Positions 1 to 7,444 are shown, counted from the stretch's first letter. The stretch: DNA of 24,783 nt from JADGHE01 sp035716025 (GCA_035716025.1 DASTKH010000026.1:1-24783); one strand, 5' to 3'. Notes: generated from the letters alone by a model not told the origin. Translations and numbers: made by a program.

Positions 1-1186
1 CCTGGCGTGAAAGGCCGGTCTTGCGCTGGAACGCCTGCACGGCGCGCATCGTGTCGCGGCCGACCCGGCCGTCGGTGCCGCCCGTATCGTAGCCGAGCGC
101 GCTGAGGCGGCGCTGAACCTCCTGGATCTCCTCGAGCGTCAAAGCCCGTTCGCCGCCGGGAAATGCCTGGACGAAAGGGCCTGCGCCCCCGATACGGTCG
201 CCGAGATACGCGATGGCCAGCGTGTAGTTGTAGGAAGGATTGTACGAACGGATCGCGAAAAAGTTCTGGCCCAGAAGAAAGGCGGGCCCGCCTGCCACCG
301 GCAGCCAAAGCCGCGCGCGGCCGCCGAGCGGCGGAAACGCTCCGCCGCTTGCGGGGGCGATGCCCAGCTTCTGCCAGGCCGCGATCGCTCGCCACGTCCT
401 GCGGTCGGCGAGCCGCGAATTGAAGTCAGCCGGCAACCGAACTTCGAGCCCCCACGCCTGGCCACGCCGGTATTTGCCGCGCGTAACAAGATACCGTGCG
501 GTTCCTGCAAGAGCGTCGTCGGGCCGATCGAACGGGAAGATACGGCCGTCATGGTCGTAATCGACCCCCATATTGAGCCAGACCTCGGGCATCCACTGCG
601 TGTGGCCCATGGCGCCGGCCCACGAGCCGACCATCTGCTCCGGTTGCGCCCAGCCCCTTTCGACGATGGCGAGTGCGTTGAGCAGTTCCTTTTCCCAGTA
701 GCGGCGGCGGCGCGGCTCGCCCCAGGCAAGCGCCGCCAGGGCCGGGAAGATCGGCCGCATGATTTTCGGGTTGTCGATCACCTCCCCGAAGGCCGACTCC
801 ATTCCCCACAGACCGAGCATGTGCCGGCGATCGACCCCGTAGTCGCGTTCGATGCGTCCGAGCAGCCGGGCATGCGCGCGCGCCACTTCCCTTCCGGTCC
901 GAATGCGCCAGTCGGAAACGCGCCGGTTGAGATATTGCCACAGTTCCTCGGTGAACTCCGGCTGGGCGCTGTCGAGCGCATAGACGGACGTGTCGGGCCG
1001 CAGCCCGTTCATCACGCGCCGATACGTGGCATCGGAGATTCCGCGCGCGCGGGCGCGTGCACGAAAATCCTCGACCCACTCCTCGAAAGAAGGACGCGCG
1101 TGAGCGGGCAGGGGAACGGCAAGCGAGGCGGCGGCGACCGCGGTCGCTGCCGCAGCCTGCAACATGTCACGGCGACTGGCGTGCAT
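1..1186 (-). CDS. Lytic murein transglycosylase, MltB/Slt35 type, with C-terminal peptidoglycan-binding domain (partial)
   Basis: Predicted periplasmic enzyme that cleaves the MurNAc-GlcNAc bond of peptidoglycan and leaves a 1,6-anhydro end. Reading from the ATG at 1186 the frame stays open for 395 codons to the window edge, so the C-terminus is missing. Residues 4-30 form a twin-arginine-like signal (SRRDML, then an Ala-rich hydrophobic stretch ending in PAHA), which suggests Tat export. The transglycosylase domain covers about 33-330. The catalytic Glu is Glu130 in WGMESAFGE, and GAMGHTQWMP (191-200) and the YNPSYNYTLAIAYLGD region (315-330) are typical of the family. From about 348 a peptidoglycan-binding type 1 repeat begins (LEEIQEVQRRL, GYDTGGTDGRVG). 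GGAGAA lies 8 nt before the start. It stands alone here, with tRNA-Glu upstream on the same strand. The family call is firm; the exact subtype is not. Confidence 0.93.
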   Translation of the reverse strand, partial: MHASRRDMLQAAAATAVAAASLAVPLPAHARPSFEEWVEDFRARARARGISDATYRRVMNGLRPDTSVYALDSAQPEFTEELWQYLNRRVSDWRIRTGREVARAHARLLGRIERDYGVDRRHMLGLWGMESAFGEVIDNPKIMRPIFPALAALAWGEPRRRRYWEKELLNALAIVERGWAQPEQMVGSWAGAMGHTQWMPEVWLNMGVDYDHDGRIFPFDRPDDALAGTARYLVTRGKYRRGQAWGLEVRLPADFNSRLADRRTWRAIAAWQKLGIAPASGGAFPPLGGRARLWLPVAGGPAFLLGQNFFAIRSYNPSYNYTLAIAYLGDRIGGAGPFVQAFPGGERALTLEEIQEVQRRLSALGYDTGGTDGRVGRDTMRAVQAFQRKTGLSRQ

Positions 1187-1387
1187 CGGCGGACTTCTCC
1201 GGCCGGAGATTCGGCGAACCGTCAACAGGCTAAACAATGCGGATTCGCTGCGGCAAGGAGGACCGGCCCGCGCAAAGCGCCGCATCGCTTGCCCGTTTCC
1301 GTTTCATGGGGCGCGATGAAGGCTGCCGGCGCCTTCCCGCAGGCGCCAAACCGATGCCGCGGTCTTCAGGCGCCGCCGATCCCGGTA

Positions 1388-1463
1388 TGGCGCGCCCTAC
1401 GGGAATCGAACCCGTGTTTCCGCCGTGAAAGGGCGGCGTCCTGGACCGCTAGACGAAGGGCGC
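1388..1463 (-). tRNA. tRNA-Glu (anticodon TTC), CCA encoded
   Basis: The reverse complement folds as a complete cloverleaf of 76 nt. The 7-bp acceptor is GCGCCCT with AGGGCGC, followed by G73 and an encoded CCA. The anticodon arm is CCGCC-CTTTCAC-GGCGG with anticodon TTC, and the T loop has the standard GGTTCGAATCC. It supplies the substrate of the glutamyl-tRNA synthetase at 9.1-10.5 kb. It is preceded by a good promoter at 1508-1536. Confidence 0.97.
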
Positions 1464-1507
1464 AACGCTCCGCGCCGCAACGCTTGGGCGGGGGCAAGGC
1501 GCCGCGA

Positions 1508-1536
1508 CATATAGAAGGCTTTATTCGCAGCGGCAA
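1508..1536 (-). promoter_or_regulatory. Sigma-70-type promoter for tRNA-Glu
   Basis: On the minus strand TTGCCG (1536-1531) and TATATG (1513-1508) are separated by exactly 17 bp. The spacing is ideal and the predicted transcript start lies about 35-40 nt before the mature tRNA 5' end. The local sequence is AT-richer than its surroundings. Assigned by pattern only. Confidence 0.55.
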
Positions 1537-1570
1537 GCGCGGTCCCGCGCGCGTCTCCGCTCCGGGATGC

Positions 1571-2026
1571 TCACCAGCGACCGGTATTCGGCATGGACAC
1601 CCAAGGCTCCTGCGGCGGCAGCGCGTCGCCCTTCTGCAGGAGCTCCACCGACTGGTTGTCGGGGGAGCGCACAAAGGCCATGCGGCCGTCGCGCGGAGGC
1701 CTGTTGATGGTCACGCCGGCCTTCCTCAATCGCTCGCAGGTTGCATAAATGTCGTCGACTTCGAACGCAAGATGACCGAAATAACGCGCTTCGCCGTAAT
1801 CCTCCGGATCCCAATTGTAGGTCAGTTCCAGCACCGGCCCTTCGCGACCGCGGCGCCGACTCTCGGTCACCAAAGCTTGGTCGTCGGGAGCCACGAGAAA
1901 GACGTTGGTATAGCGTCCCCTCTCGTCGTCATAGCGGCGGAGTTCCTGCATGCCGAGCTTGTTGCAGAAGAAGTCGAGGGAACGTTGCAGATCGCGAACG
2001 CGCAACATCGTGTGCAAATATCGCAT
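1571..2026 (-). CDS. gloA: Lactoylglutathione lyase (glyoxalase I)
   Basis: Cytosolic metal enzyme that isomerises the hemithioacetal of methylglyoxal and glutathione to S-lactoylglutathione. The 151-residue product is a single vicinal-oxygen-chelate protein with two beta-alpha-beta-beta-beta units. The expected metal ligands are visible: His5 (RYLHTMLRV), Glu67 (VLELTYNW), His85 (FGHLAFEVDD) and Glu128 (QSVELLQ). The N-terminal signature RDLQRSLDFFCNKLGM is typical. I chose the ATG at 2026 because AGGAGT lies 8 nt upstream and glyoxalases start with this short MRYLHTM segment; the frame stays open upstream to 2125 but that extension looks non-coding. The gene is monocistronic and divergent from the H-NS family gene. 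The second metal site of long-type enzymes is absent because this is the short bacterial form. Confidence 0.95.
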   Translation of the reverse strand: MRYLHTMLRVRDLQRSLDFFCNKLGMQELRRYDDERGRYTNVFLVAPDDQALVTESRRRGREGPVLELTYNWDPEDYGEARYFGHLAFEVDDIYATCERLRKAGVTINRPPRDGRMAFVRSPDNQSVELLQKGDALPPQEPWVSMPNTGRW

Positions 2027-2172
2027 GTGACTTGACTCCTTGAATGGGTCGCGAAACTCTTCCGAGCCGAAACTGCCGGAACGCAATAGCGGAAAGACAT
2101 CGCGAAGACATCGATTTCTTGCCACGTGATCGCAATGCCAGGCGCCTGGCGGAAGCGAAATTCCCGACGATC

Positions 2173-2200
2173 TCTCGATTTTTCTCGATTTGCGAAAAAA
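2173..2200. repeat. AT-rich helically phased repeat and A-tract in the gloA/hns gap
   Basis: TCTCGATTT occurs at 2173-2181 and again at 2183-2191, a 10-bp period, followed by an A6 tract at 2195-2200. In a window this GC-rich the block stands out. Phased T/A tracts often bend DNA, and H-NS proteins prefer such sequence, so it could be a regulatory site of the adjacent H-NS-like gene. That function is an inference. Confidence 0.4.
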
Positions 2201-2222
2201 TGCGCCTCCAATCGATCCAAAG

Positions 2223-2252
2223 TTGTAACCACGGGCCGGTGCTAGGTATCTC
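2223..2252 (+). promoter_or_regulatory. Possible promoter of the H-NS family gene
   Basis: TTGTAA (2223-2228) and TATCTC (2247-2252) lie 18 bp apart, giving a leader of about 60 nt before the ATG at 2323. Matches to the sigma-70 consensus are moderate, so this is a candidate only. Confidence 0.3.
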
Positions 2253-2322
2253 GACCTTTTGGTACCGTTGCGTTTTCTGAGAATGGGGCTATCAGGCGGC
2301 TTCTTACAAACAGGAGATTCTC

Positions 2323-2682
2323 ATGGCCAAAGTGTCCAATCTTGCGTCCATGTCCGTCGATGCCCTTTTGAAGCTAAAGGAAGACGTCGCGGAGATGCTT
2401 GCACGCAAGACGGCCGAGCTGAAGAAGCAGCTGCAGAGACTGGAAGGCGGCGGATGGGGCGGCGGCGCGACGGGGCGAGCGGGCCGCAAACCGCATCCGC
2501 GCAAGGGAAAGAAAGTGCCAATCAAGTATCGCGACGCTCACGGCAATACGTGGGCAGGCCGCGGCGCGCAGCCCGTCTGGCTCCGGGAGGCGCTGAAGGC
2601 GGGCGCAAGACTCGAAGACTTCGCGGTGGAGCAGCAGCCGCCGAAGCGCGGCCGGAAGCCGGGTCGCAAAAGCGCCGAGTGA
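2323..2682 (+). CDS. H-NS family nucleoid-associated DNA-binding protein
   Basis: Small (119 aa) H-NS histone family protein, expected to oligomerise on AT-rich DNA and silence or modulate transcription. Residues about 11-42 form a charged helix (LLKLKEDVAEMLARKTAELKK) suited to coiled-coil dimerisation. A Gly-rich and basic linker follows (43-65). The C-terminal DNA-binding domain is at about 66-102, with the core TWAGRGAQPVWL (76-87), close to the TWxGxGRxP loop that inserts into the minor groove. The tail (107-116) is basic with PKRGRKPGRK, an AT-hook-like stretch. CAGGAG lies 7 nt before the ATG. The gene is monocistronic, with an AT-rich divergent upstream region that may be its own target. 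The family is clear; the regulon cannot be seen. Confidence 0.9.
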   Translation: MAKVSNLASMSVDALLKLKEDVAEMLARKTAELKKQLQRLEGGGWGGGATGRAGRKPHPRKGKKVPIKYRDAHGNTWAGRGAQPVWLREALKAGARLEDFAVEQQPPKRGRKPGRKSAE

Positions 2683-2797
2683 ACGGCTCCCGGCCCAACG
2701 GTCAGGAGCTCCGCGGGGCCTCCGGCCGGACGCGCGGCGCTCTCGACAGAGCCGCCCGATACCCCCAAAAATGATCGCAACCGGTCCGGCGAACGCT

Positions 2798-2852
2798 GGC
2801 GGAAACGTCCGTTTCGCCGCCGGTGGCCTCGCATGTGCGGGGTCTTTCCCCG
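2798..2852 (+). other. Two small stem-loops in the hns-sirtuin gap
   Basis: GGCGGAAACG/CGTTTCGCC (2798-2818) forms a 9-bp stem with one bulged G. CGGGG-TCTTT-CCCCG (2838-2852) forms a 5-bp stem just before the preferred sirtuin start. Neither is followed by a T-run, so neither is a convincing intrinsic terminator. They could end or punctuate the hns transcript. Confidence 0.3.
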
Positions 2853-2868
2853 TGCCCGGTGTGAGCCC

Positions 2869-3630
2869 ATGATCGCGACCGATCTCGAAACCGCCGTCAA
2901 AACGCTGAGGCGCCTGTTCGATGAGGCAAGGTCGATCGTCCCGTTCACGGGCGCGGGCATCTCGACCGAGTGCGGCATTCCCGATTTTCGCTCGCCGGGC
3001 GGGGTATGGACGAAAATGGCGCCGATTCCCTTCGAAGAATTTCTTTCGAGCCCGCAGATGCGGGCCGAATCCTGGCGGCGCCGCTTCGCGATGGACGCGC
3101 AGTTCAGCGCCGCGCGACCCGGACGCGGCCATCTCGCGCTTGCCAACCTGCACCGCATGGGCAAGGCGCCGGGCGTCATCACCCAGAACATCGACAACCT
3201 CCATCAGGCGTCGGGGATTCCGGCCGAGAACGTGATCGAGCTGCACGGGAACACGACCTACGCGACCTGTCTCGACTGTGGAGAGCGCCACGAACTGGCT
3301 TCGGTGCGCGAGCGCTTCGAAGCATCGGGCGGGGTCGCGCCATGTTGTGGGTGCGGCGGCTTCATCAAGACGGCGACGATCTCTTTCGGCCAATCCATGC
3401 CGGAGCACGCCATGCGCCGAGCGGAAGAGTGGACGCTCGCTTGCGATCTCTTCCTTGCGATCGGCTCATCGCTCGTGGTCTGGCCGGCCGCCGGCTTTCC
3501 CTTGATGGCGCGGCGCAACGGGGCGCGACTGGTGATCATCAACCGCGAACCGACCGACTTCGACGATGTCGCCGATCTCGTTGTGCACCACGATATCGGA
3601 ACGGTGCTCTCTCCCTTCATCGGGAACTGA
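2869..3630 (+). CDS. NAD-dependent protein deacylase, Sir2 family (sirtuin)
   Basis: Predicted cytosolic enzyme that removes acyl groups from lysines, consuming NAD+ and giving O-acyl-ADP-ribose and nicotinamide. From the ATG at 2869 it has 253 residues, normal for a bacterial sirtuin. The NAD-binding motif GAGIST is at 28-33, followed by GIPDFRSPGGVW (36-47). TQNIDNLH is at 105-112 and the catalytic His is His126 in ELHGN. The structural zinc ligands are Cys134 and Cys137 with Cys159 and Cys162. FGQSMPE (173-179) and the GSSLVVWPAAG segment complete the Rossmann part. An in-frame ATG at 2833 would add 12 residues; neither start has a good ribosome-binding site and I prefer 2869 on family length. 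Substrates are unknown. It lies 186 bp after the H-NS family gene and probably has its own promoter. Confidence 0.93.
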   Translation: MIATDLETAVKTLRRLFDEARSIVPFTGAGISTECGIPDFRSPGGVWTKMAPIPFEEFLSSPQMRAESWRRRFAMDAQFSAARPGRGHLALANLHRMGKAPGVITQNIDNLHQASGIPAENVIELHGNTTYATCLDCGERHELASVRERFEASGGVAPCCGCGGFIKTATISFGQSMPEHAMRRAEEWTLACDLFLAIGSSLVVWPAAGFPLMARRNGARLVIINREPTDFDDVADLVVHHDIGTVLSPFIGN

Positions 3631-3654
3631 ACTGTTGCAGTTGTGCACAGGCTC

Positions 3655-3686
3655 GAGGAAAGTGCGTGCCGCTCACGCATTTTCCG
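3655..3686 (+). terminator. Candidate intrinsic terminator after the sirtuin gene
   Basis: TGCGTG (3663-3668), loop CCGCT, CACGCA (3674-3679), followed by TTTTCCGCTTTT and preceded by GAGGAAAG. This short stem with a T-rich tail lies 33 nt after the sirtuin stop codon. The stem is short, so efficiency may be modest. Confidence 0.5.
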
Positions 3687-3780
3687 CTTTTCCCTTCACC
3701 CCGCGATGTTATCTTCGCTGCGGATGATTCGTTGAAGCGCACGCAAGAGGCGCCACAACAAAGCGGCGGCGTAACAGGTC

Positions 3781-4386
3781 ATGGCGTCGGGTTTGGGGCC
3801 AAAGAGTCCCGGCGTTGAATCTACGTCGGGTGTCGATGCGACGAATGAAATCGTCGACGAGTCCACGGCCAATCTCATCGAAGTCACCGGCGTCATCAAA
3901 TGGTTCGATGTGTCGAAGGGATTCGGCTTCATCGTTCCCGACAACGGTCTGCCGGATGTCCTTCTGCATGTGACGTGCCTGCGGCGCGACGGCTACCAGG
4001 CCGCCTATGAAGGCGCGCGGGTCGTCTGCGAGGCGATGCAGCGGGCCAAGGGGCTGCAGGCGTTCCGCATCCTCTCCATGGACAATTCCACGGCCGTGCA
4101 TCCGGCGCAGCTTCCGCCGGTGCGCACGCATGTCACGGTGACGCCGACGAGCGGGCTGGAGCGCGCCCAGGTGAAGTGGTTCAACCGGCTGCGCGGATTC
4201 GGTTTTCTGTCCCGCGGCGAGGGAACGCCGGACATTTTCGTGCACATGGAAACCCTCCGTCGCTACGGCATAACGGAGCTGCGGCCGGGGCAGACGGTGC
4301 TGGTGCGCTTCGGGTCTGGACCGAAGGGGCTGATGGCAGCCGAGGTTCAGCCGGACGACGGCACGCGCGGGCCTTCCTCGCATTAA
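3781..4386 (+). CDS. Double cold-shock-domain nucleic-acid-binding protein
   Basis: Protein of 201 residues with two tandem cold-shock domains, expected to bind single-stranded RNA or DNA and act as an RNA chaperone or regulator. The first 35 residues are a polar, probably disordered leader. Domain 1 is at about 35-100, with VTGVIKWFD, RNP1 KGFGFI (46-51) and RNP2 VLLHV (60-64), the latter lacking the usual aromatics. A Pro/Thr-rich linker (107-124) leads to domain 2 at about 128-190, with VKWFN, RNP1 RGFGFL (138-143) and RNP2 DIFVHM (151-156). The intact second RNP2 suggests that domain 2 is the stronger binder. Paired-CSD proteins of this size are common in Hyphomicrobiales. The ribosome-binding site is weak (ACAGG). 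The gene follows the candidate terminator at 3655-3686, so it is probably transcribed alone. Confidence 0.93.
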   Translation: MASGLGPKSPGVESTSGVDATNEIVDESTANLIEVTGVIKWFDVSKGFGFIVPDNGLPDVLLHVTCLRRDGYQAAYEGARVVCEAMQRAKGLQAFRILSMDNSTAVHPAQLPPVRTHVTVTPTSGLERAQVKWFNRLRGFGFLSRGEGTPDIFVHMETLRRYGITELRPGQTVLVRFGSGPKGLMAAEVQPDDGTRGPSSH

Positions 4387-4454
4387 CGGTCCTCTCGCTT
4401 GGACTGCAGGCCCCGCGCGGCGAGGTGAGCGCCCGCGGTCTTGTGCCTCGGCGA

Positions 4455-4483
4455 TTGCGGGCGTCCCGGCAAACGTGTATCGA
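4455..4483 (+). promoter_or_regulatory. Possible promoter of tRNA-Pro
   Basis: TTGCGG (4455-4460) and TATCGA (4478-4483) are spaced by 17 bp in the 161-bp gap between the cold-shock gene and tRNA-Pro. Transcription would start about 58 nt before the tRNA. Pattern match only. Confidence 0.35.
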
Positions 4484-4547
4484 CAATCCTCCCTGGCGCC
4501 TGCTCATGGCGCGCCTAAATGTCGTTCGCCCGGCCGAGGCCCGGGCT

Positions 4548-4624
4548 CGGGGCATAGCGCAGTCTGGTAGCGCGGGAGTTTTGGGTACTCCAGGTCGCAG
4601 GTTCGAATCCTGCTGCCCCGACCA
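4548..4624 (+). tRNA. tRNA-Pro (anticodon TGG), CCA encoded
   Basis: The 77-nt cloverleaf has a perfect 7-bp acceptor (CGGGGCA with TGCCCCG), A73 and encoded CCA. The anticodon arm is GGAGT-TTTGGGT-ACTCC with anticodon TGG, and the T arm is GCAGG-TTCGAAT-CCTGC. The C1-G72 pair is typical of bacterial tRNA-Pro. It lies 65 bp upstream of the NDUFS4-like gene and may be co-transcribed with it. Confidence 0.97.
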
Positions 4625-4689
4625 GCCCCGGGGCGGGGCTCGGCGCGAACGGGTTGCTGAGGCTGAGAGAGACAGGAACCGTCCAATCC

Positions 4690-4995
4690 ATGATGGCCCG
4701 CATCTACAAACCTGCCAAGACCGCGATGCAATCCGGCACGGCGAAGACCAAGCAATGGGTGTTGGAATACGAGCCCGACGAGCCCCGCAGCATCGAGCCG
4801 CTGATGGGCTGGACCAGTTCGGGCGATACAAAGCAGCAAGTCAGGCTGCGCTTTGCGACGCGTGAGGAGGCCGTTGCCTATTGCGAGCGGCACGGCATTC
4901 CCTACCAGCTCTTCGAGCCGAACGAGTCGCGGCGGCGTGTCATCGCCTACGCCGACAATTTCGCCTTCAGCCGGCGCACGCCCTGGACGCACTGA
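4690..4995 (+). CDS. NDUFS4-like NADH:ubiquinone oxidoreductase accessory subunit
   Basis: The 101-residue protein is homologous to the mitochondrial 18-kDa complex I subunit NDUFS4, which alphaproteobacteria share with mitochondria. It is expected to bind the peripheral arm of respiratory complex I at the cytoplasmic face. Visible signatures are ARIYKPAKTAMQSG (3-16), WVLEYEP (23-29), PLMGWTSSGDTKQQVRLRF (37-55), EEAVAYCERHGIPYQLFEP (59-77) and the C-terminal ADNFAFSRRTPWTH (88-101). All are diagnostic and the gene is full length. Two adjacent ATG codons (4690 and 4693) could start it. I chose the first because family members usually carry one residue before ARIY. AGGAA lies about 12 nt upstream, rather distant. 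The core nuo operon is not in this window, which is normal for this gene. Confidence 0.93.
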   Translation: MMARIYKPAKTAMQSGTAKTKQWVLEYEPDEPRSIEPLMGWTSSGDTKQQVRLRFATREEAVAYCERHGIPYQLFEPNESRRRVIAYADNFAFSRRTPWTH

Positions 4996-5071
4996 ACGCA
5001 CGGTTTCCGAAACGGCGGCGCCGAGCCGATCGGCCTGCGGCCCCTGCGGGAACCCCGGCAACAGCCGCGGC

Positions 5072-7444
5072 TCATGCGGCGTGAAAATTCCTGACGCTTG
5101 CGCGACCGCTCTTTGCTTCGGCCTCGCGGATGGCGCGCCAGAGCCGCTCGCTCGTCAGCGGCATGTCCACGTGGTCGATCCCCAGGCCCGACAGCGCGTC
5201 CGCAGCGGCATTGACGATGGCAGCAAGCGCCCCCACCGTTCCCGCTTCGCCCGCGCCCTTGACTCCCAGGGGATTGACCGGCGTGAGAACCTCGTTGTTT
5301 CGGCACACGAATGCGGGGCAGTCGCGCGCGCGGGGCATCGCGTAGTCCATGAACGAGCCGGAAAGAATCTGGCCGTTTTCGTCATAGACGATCGCCTCTC
5401 CGAGGACCTGCCCGAGGCCCTGAACCACGCCTCCGTGAATCTGGCCCTCGACCAGCAACGGATTGATGATTCGGCCGACATCGTCGACCACCGTGTAGCG
5501 GACGACGGCGCAAGCGCCTGTTTCGCGGTCGATCTCCACCTCGCAGACGTGGCAGCCGTTCGGGAAGGTCGGACGGGCGGGGGCTACCATCGTTTTGGCG
5601 GACAAACCAAGTTCCCCGCCGAGCTCGGCGGGCGGCAGGGTATAGGCGAGGCGCGCGACCTCCTTGATCGTGATCTGCCGGTCCGTCCCCGCCACGCGAA
5701 ATGTGCCATCCTCGAAGATGAGGTCGTCAGCTGCGGCTTCAAGGTGCGCGGCGGCGATACGCCGGCCGCGCTCGATCAACCGGTCGGCCGCCTTCACCAG
5801 CACGACGCTGCCGGCGACTGCGGAACGGCTGCCGAAGGAACCGGTGCCGTGCTCGATCAAATCGGTGTCGCCGTACCGCAGTCGCACGTCGGCGGGATCG
5901 ACGCCGATCAGGTCTGCGACGACCTGGGCGAAGCTCGTTTCATGGCCCTGGCCGTGGGAATGCGTGCCGACCGTCACGGTCACGCTTCCGGTCGAGTCGA
6001 AGCGGATTTCCGCGCTCTCGGAAAGCGGACCGGTCACCGGGCCGGCCGCGATCTCGATGGGATTGCTGAGGCCGATCCCCCTGAGCTTGCCGCGGCTTGC
6101 CGCCTCCTTACGCCGCTTGGGAAATCCCGCCCAGTCCGCAAGCGCCAGGGCTTCGTCCATGTTTCGCGCGAACGCGCCGGAATCGTAGGTGAAGAGGAAC
6201 CCCGTGTCGTAGGGCATTTCGCTCGGGGCGATCATGTTCTTGCGCCGCAATTCGACCGGGTCGGCGCCGAGTCGCCTCGCCGCGACGTCGATCATGCGCT
6301 CGATCGCGTAAGTCGCCTCGGGGCGCCCGGCCCCGCGGTAGGGCGCCGTCGGTTGGGTGTTGGTGAACACGCCGGTGACCCGCGTGAAGATCGCCGGCGT
6401 CCGGTAGACGCCGGACAGGCCGCCGAGGTTGTTCGTCGAGGAATTCAGGCCGTTGAGCGAAAGATAGGCACCCAGATTGGCCGTGGTGTCGACGCGCAGG
6501 GCGAGAAAGCGTCCCTCTTCGTCCAACGCCAGGCGCGCCGTAGACACATTGTCTCGGGCGTGAAAGTCGCTCGTGAAGGCTTCGCTGCGCTCGGCGAGCC
6601 ACAGAACCGGGCGGTTGAGCGCCCGCGCGGCGACCAGCGCCACGATCGCCTCCGGCCCCGCCACCTCCTTCAGGCCGAATCCTCCGCCCACGTCGGGCGA
6701 AATCACCCGGACGCGATTGCCGTCTACGCGCAGCACATTGTCGGCAACTTCTTCGCGCACCGCGTGCGGGTTCTGCACCGGGACGACAAGGGTCCAGCTC
6801 TCGGTTGCGGGGTCGTAGGAGGCGAGGGCACCGCGCGTTTCCATCGGCGCCGCGGTGACGCGGCTCACCGAGTAGGTGAGGCTGACTGTGTGCGCCGCCC
6901 GGCGGAAGGCCTCTTCCACGGCCGCTTCATTGCCCGCGTCGAACACGAAGCAGATGTTGTGCGGCGCTTGCGGCCAGACCTGGGGGGCCGCCGGATCGGC
7001 CGCGCGGCGCGTCTCCGTGATGGCAGGCAAAGGTTCCCACGTGACCTGCACGGCCTCCGCCGCGTCCTTCGCTTGCGCCACCGTGTCGGCGATGACGGCC
7101 GCGACGGGATCGCCCACGAATTGGACGCGCCCCCGCGCCAGGGCGCGGTAGGGCGGCTCGAAATTCGGCGCGCCGTCCGGCGCACGCCGCTTGAGCTTCG
7201 AGGTGAAGGTGCCGAGGCCGGCGATCTGCGGGCTTTCTCCCGTGAGGATGAGTCGGACGCCCGGCAGACGGGACGCGGCCGAAACGTCGATGGACACGAT
7301 GCGCGCCGCCGCGTGCGGCGAGCGCACCATGACGAGGCGCGCTGCATCGGCCGGTGCGAGGTCCGCGACGAAGCGGCCGAGCCCGCGCACGAGGCGCAGG
7401 TCCTCCGTGCGCGGGCGCGACTTGCCGATGAACCGGAAGTTCAT
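5072..7444 (-). CDS. Xanthine dehydrogenase/CO dehydrogenase-type molybdopterin-binding large subunit
   Basis: Large subunit (790 aa, full length) of a molybdenum hydroxylase. The N-terminal domain (about 15-140) is the a/b hammerhead fold with RTEDLRLVRGLGRFVADL. The molybdopterin-binding domains follow, with DVGGGFGLK (251-259), APYRGAGR (367-374) and HSHGQGHETSF near 500. The catalytic Glu is Glu733 in GVKGAGE. The active-site loop reads YRGAGR, as in form II (CoxL-like) enzymes, not the YRCSFR of form I CO dehydrogenases, so CO oxidation is not supported and the substrate is unknown. The FAD and 2Fe-2S subunits that normally sit next to it are absent: gltA is 78 bp upstream and the NDUFS4-like gene is convergent. 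No strong ribosome-binding site precedes the ATG. It may pair with subunits encoded elsewhere. Confidence 0.92.
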   Translation of the reverse strand: MNFRFIGKSRPRTEDLRLVRGLGRFVADLAPADAARLVMVRSPHAAARIVSIDVSAASRLPGVRLILTGESPQIAGLGTFTSKLKRRAPDGAPNFEPPYRALARGRVQFVGDPVAAVIADTVAQAKDAAEAVQVTWEPLPAITETRRAADPAAPQVWPQAPHNICFVFDAGNEAAVEEAFRRAAHTVSLTYSVSRVTAAPMETRGALASYDPATESWTLVVPVQNPHAVREEVADNVLRVDGNRVRVISPDVGGGFGLKEVAGPEAIVALVAARALNRPVLWLAERSEAFTSDFHARDNVSTARLALDEEGRFLALRVDTTANLGAYLSLNGLNSSTNNLGGLSGVYRTPAIFTRVTGVFTNTQPTAPYRGAGRPEATYAIERMIDVAARRLGADPVELRRKNMIAPSEMPYDTGFLFTYDSGAFARNMDEALALADWAGFPKRRKEAASRGKLRGIGLSNPIEIAAGPVTGPLSESAEIRFDSTGSVTVTVGTHSHGQGHETSFAQVVADLIGVDPADVRLRYGDTDLIEHGTGSFGSRSAVAGSVVLVKAADRLIERGRRIAAAHLEAAADDLIFEDGTFRVAGTDRQITIKEVARLAYTLPPAELGGELGLSAKTMVAPARPTFPNGCHVCEVEIDRETGACAVVRYTVVDDVGRIINPLLVEGQIHGGVVQGLGQVLGEAIVYDENGQILSGSFMDYAMPRARDCPAFVCRNNEVLTPVNPLGVKGAGEAGTVGALAAIVNAAADALSGLGIDHVDMPLTSERLWRAIREAEAKSGRASVRNFHAA

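Noticed and set aside
551..2035. 494-codon plus-strand frame opposite the transglycosylase, tRNA-Glu and gloA
   Set aside because: It crosses a tRNA gene and two well-supported minus-strand genes, and the translation shows no known motif.
5072..7444. Aerobic CO dehydrogenase (coxL form I)
   Set aside because: The active-site loop is YRGAGR, not YRCSFR, and no coxS, coxM or maturation genes are adjacent, so CO oxidation is not supported.
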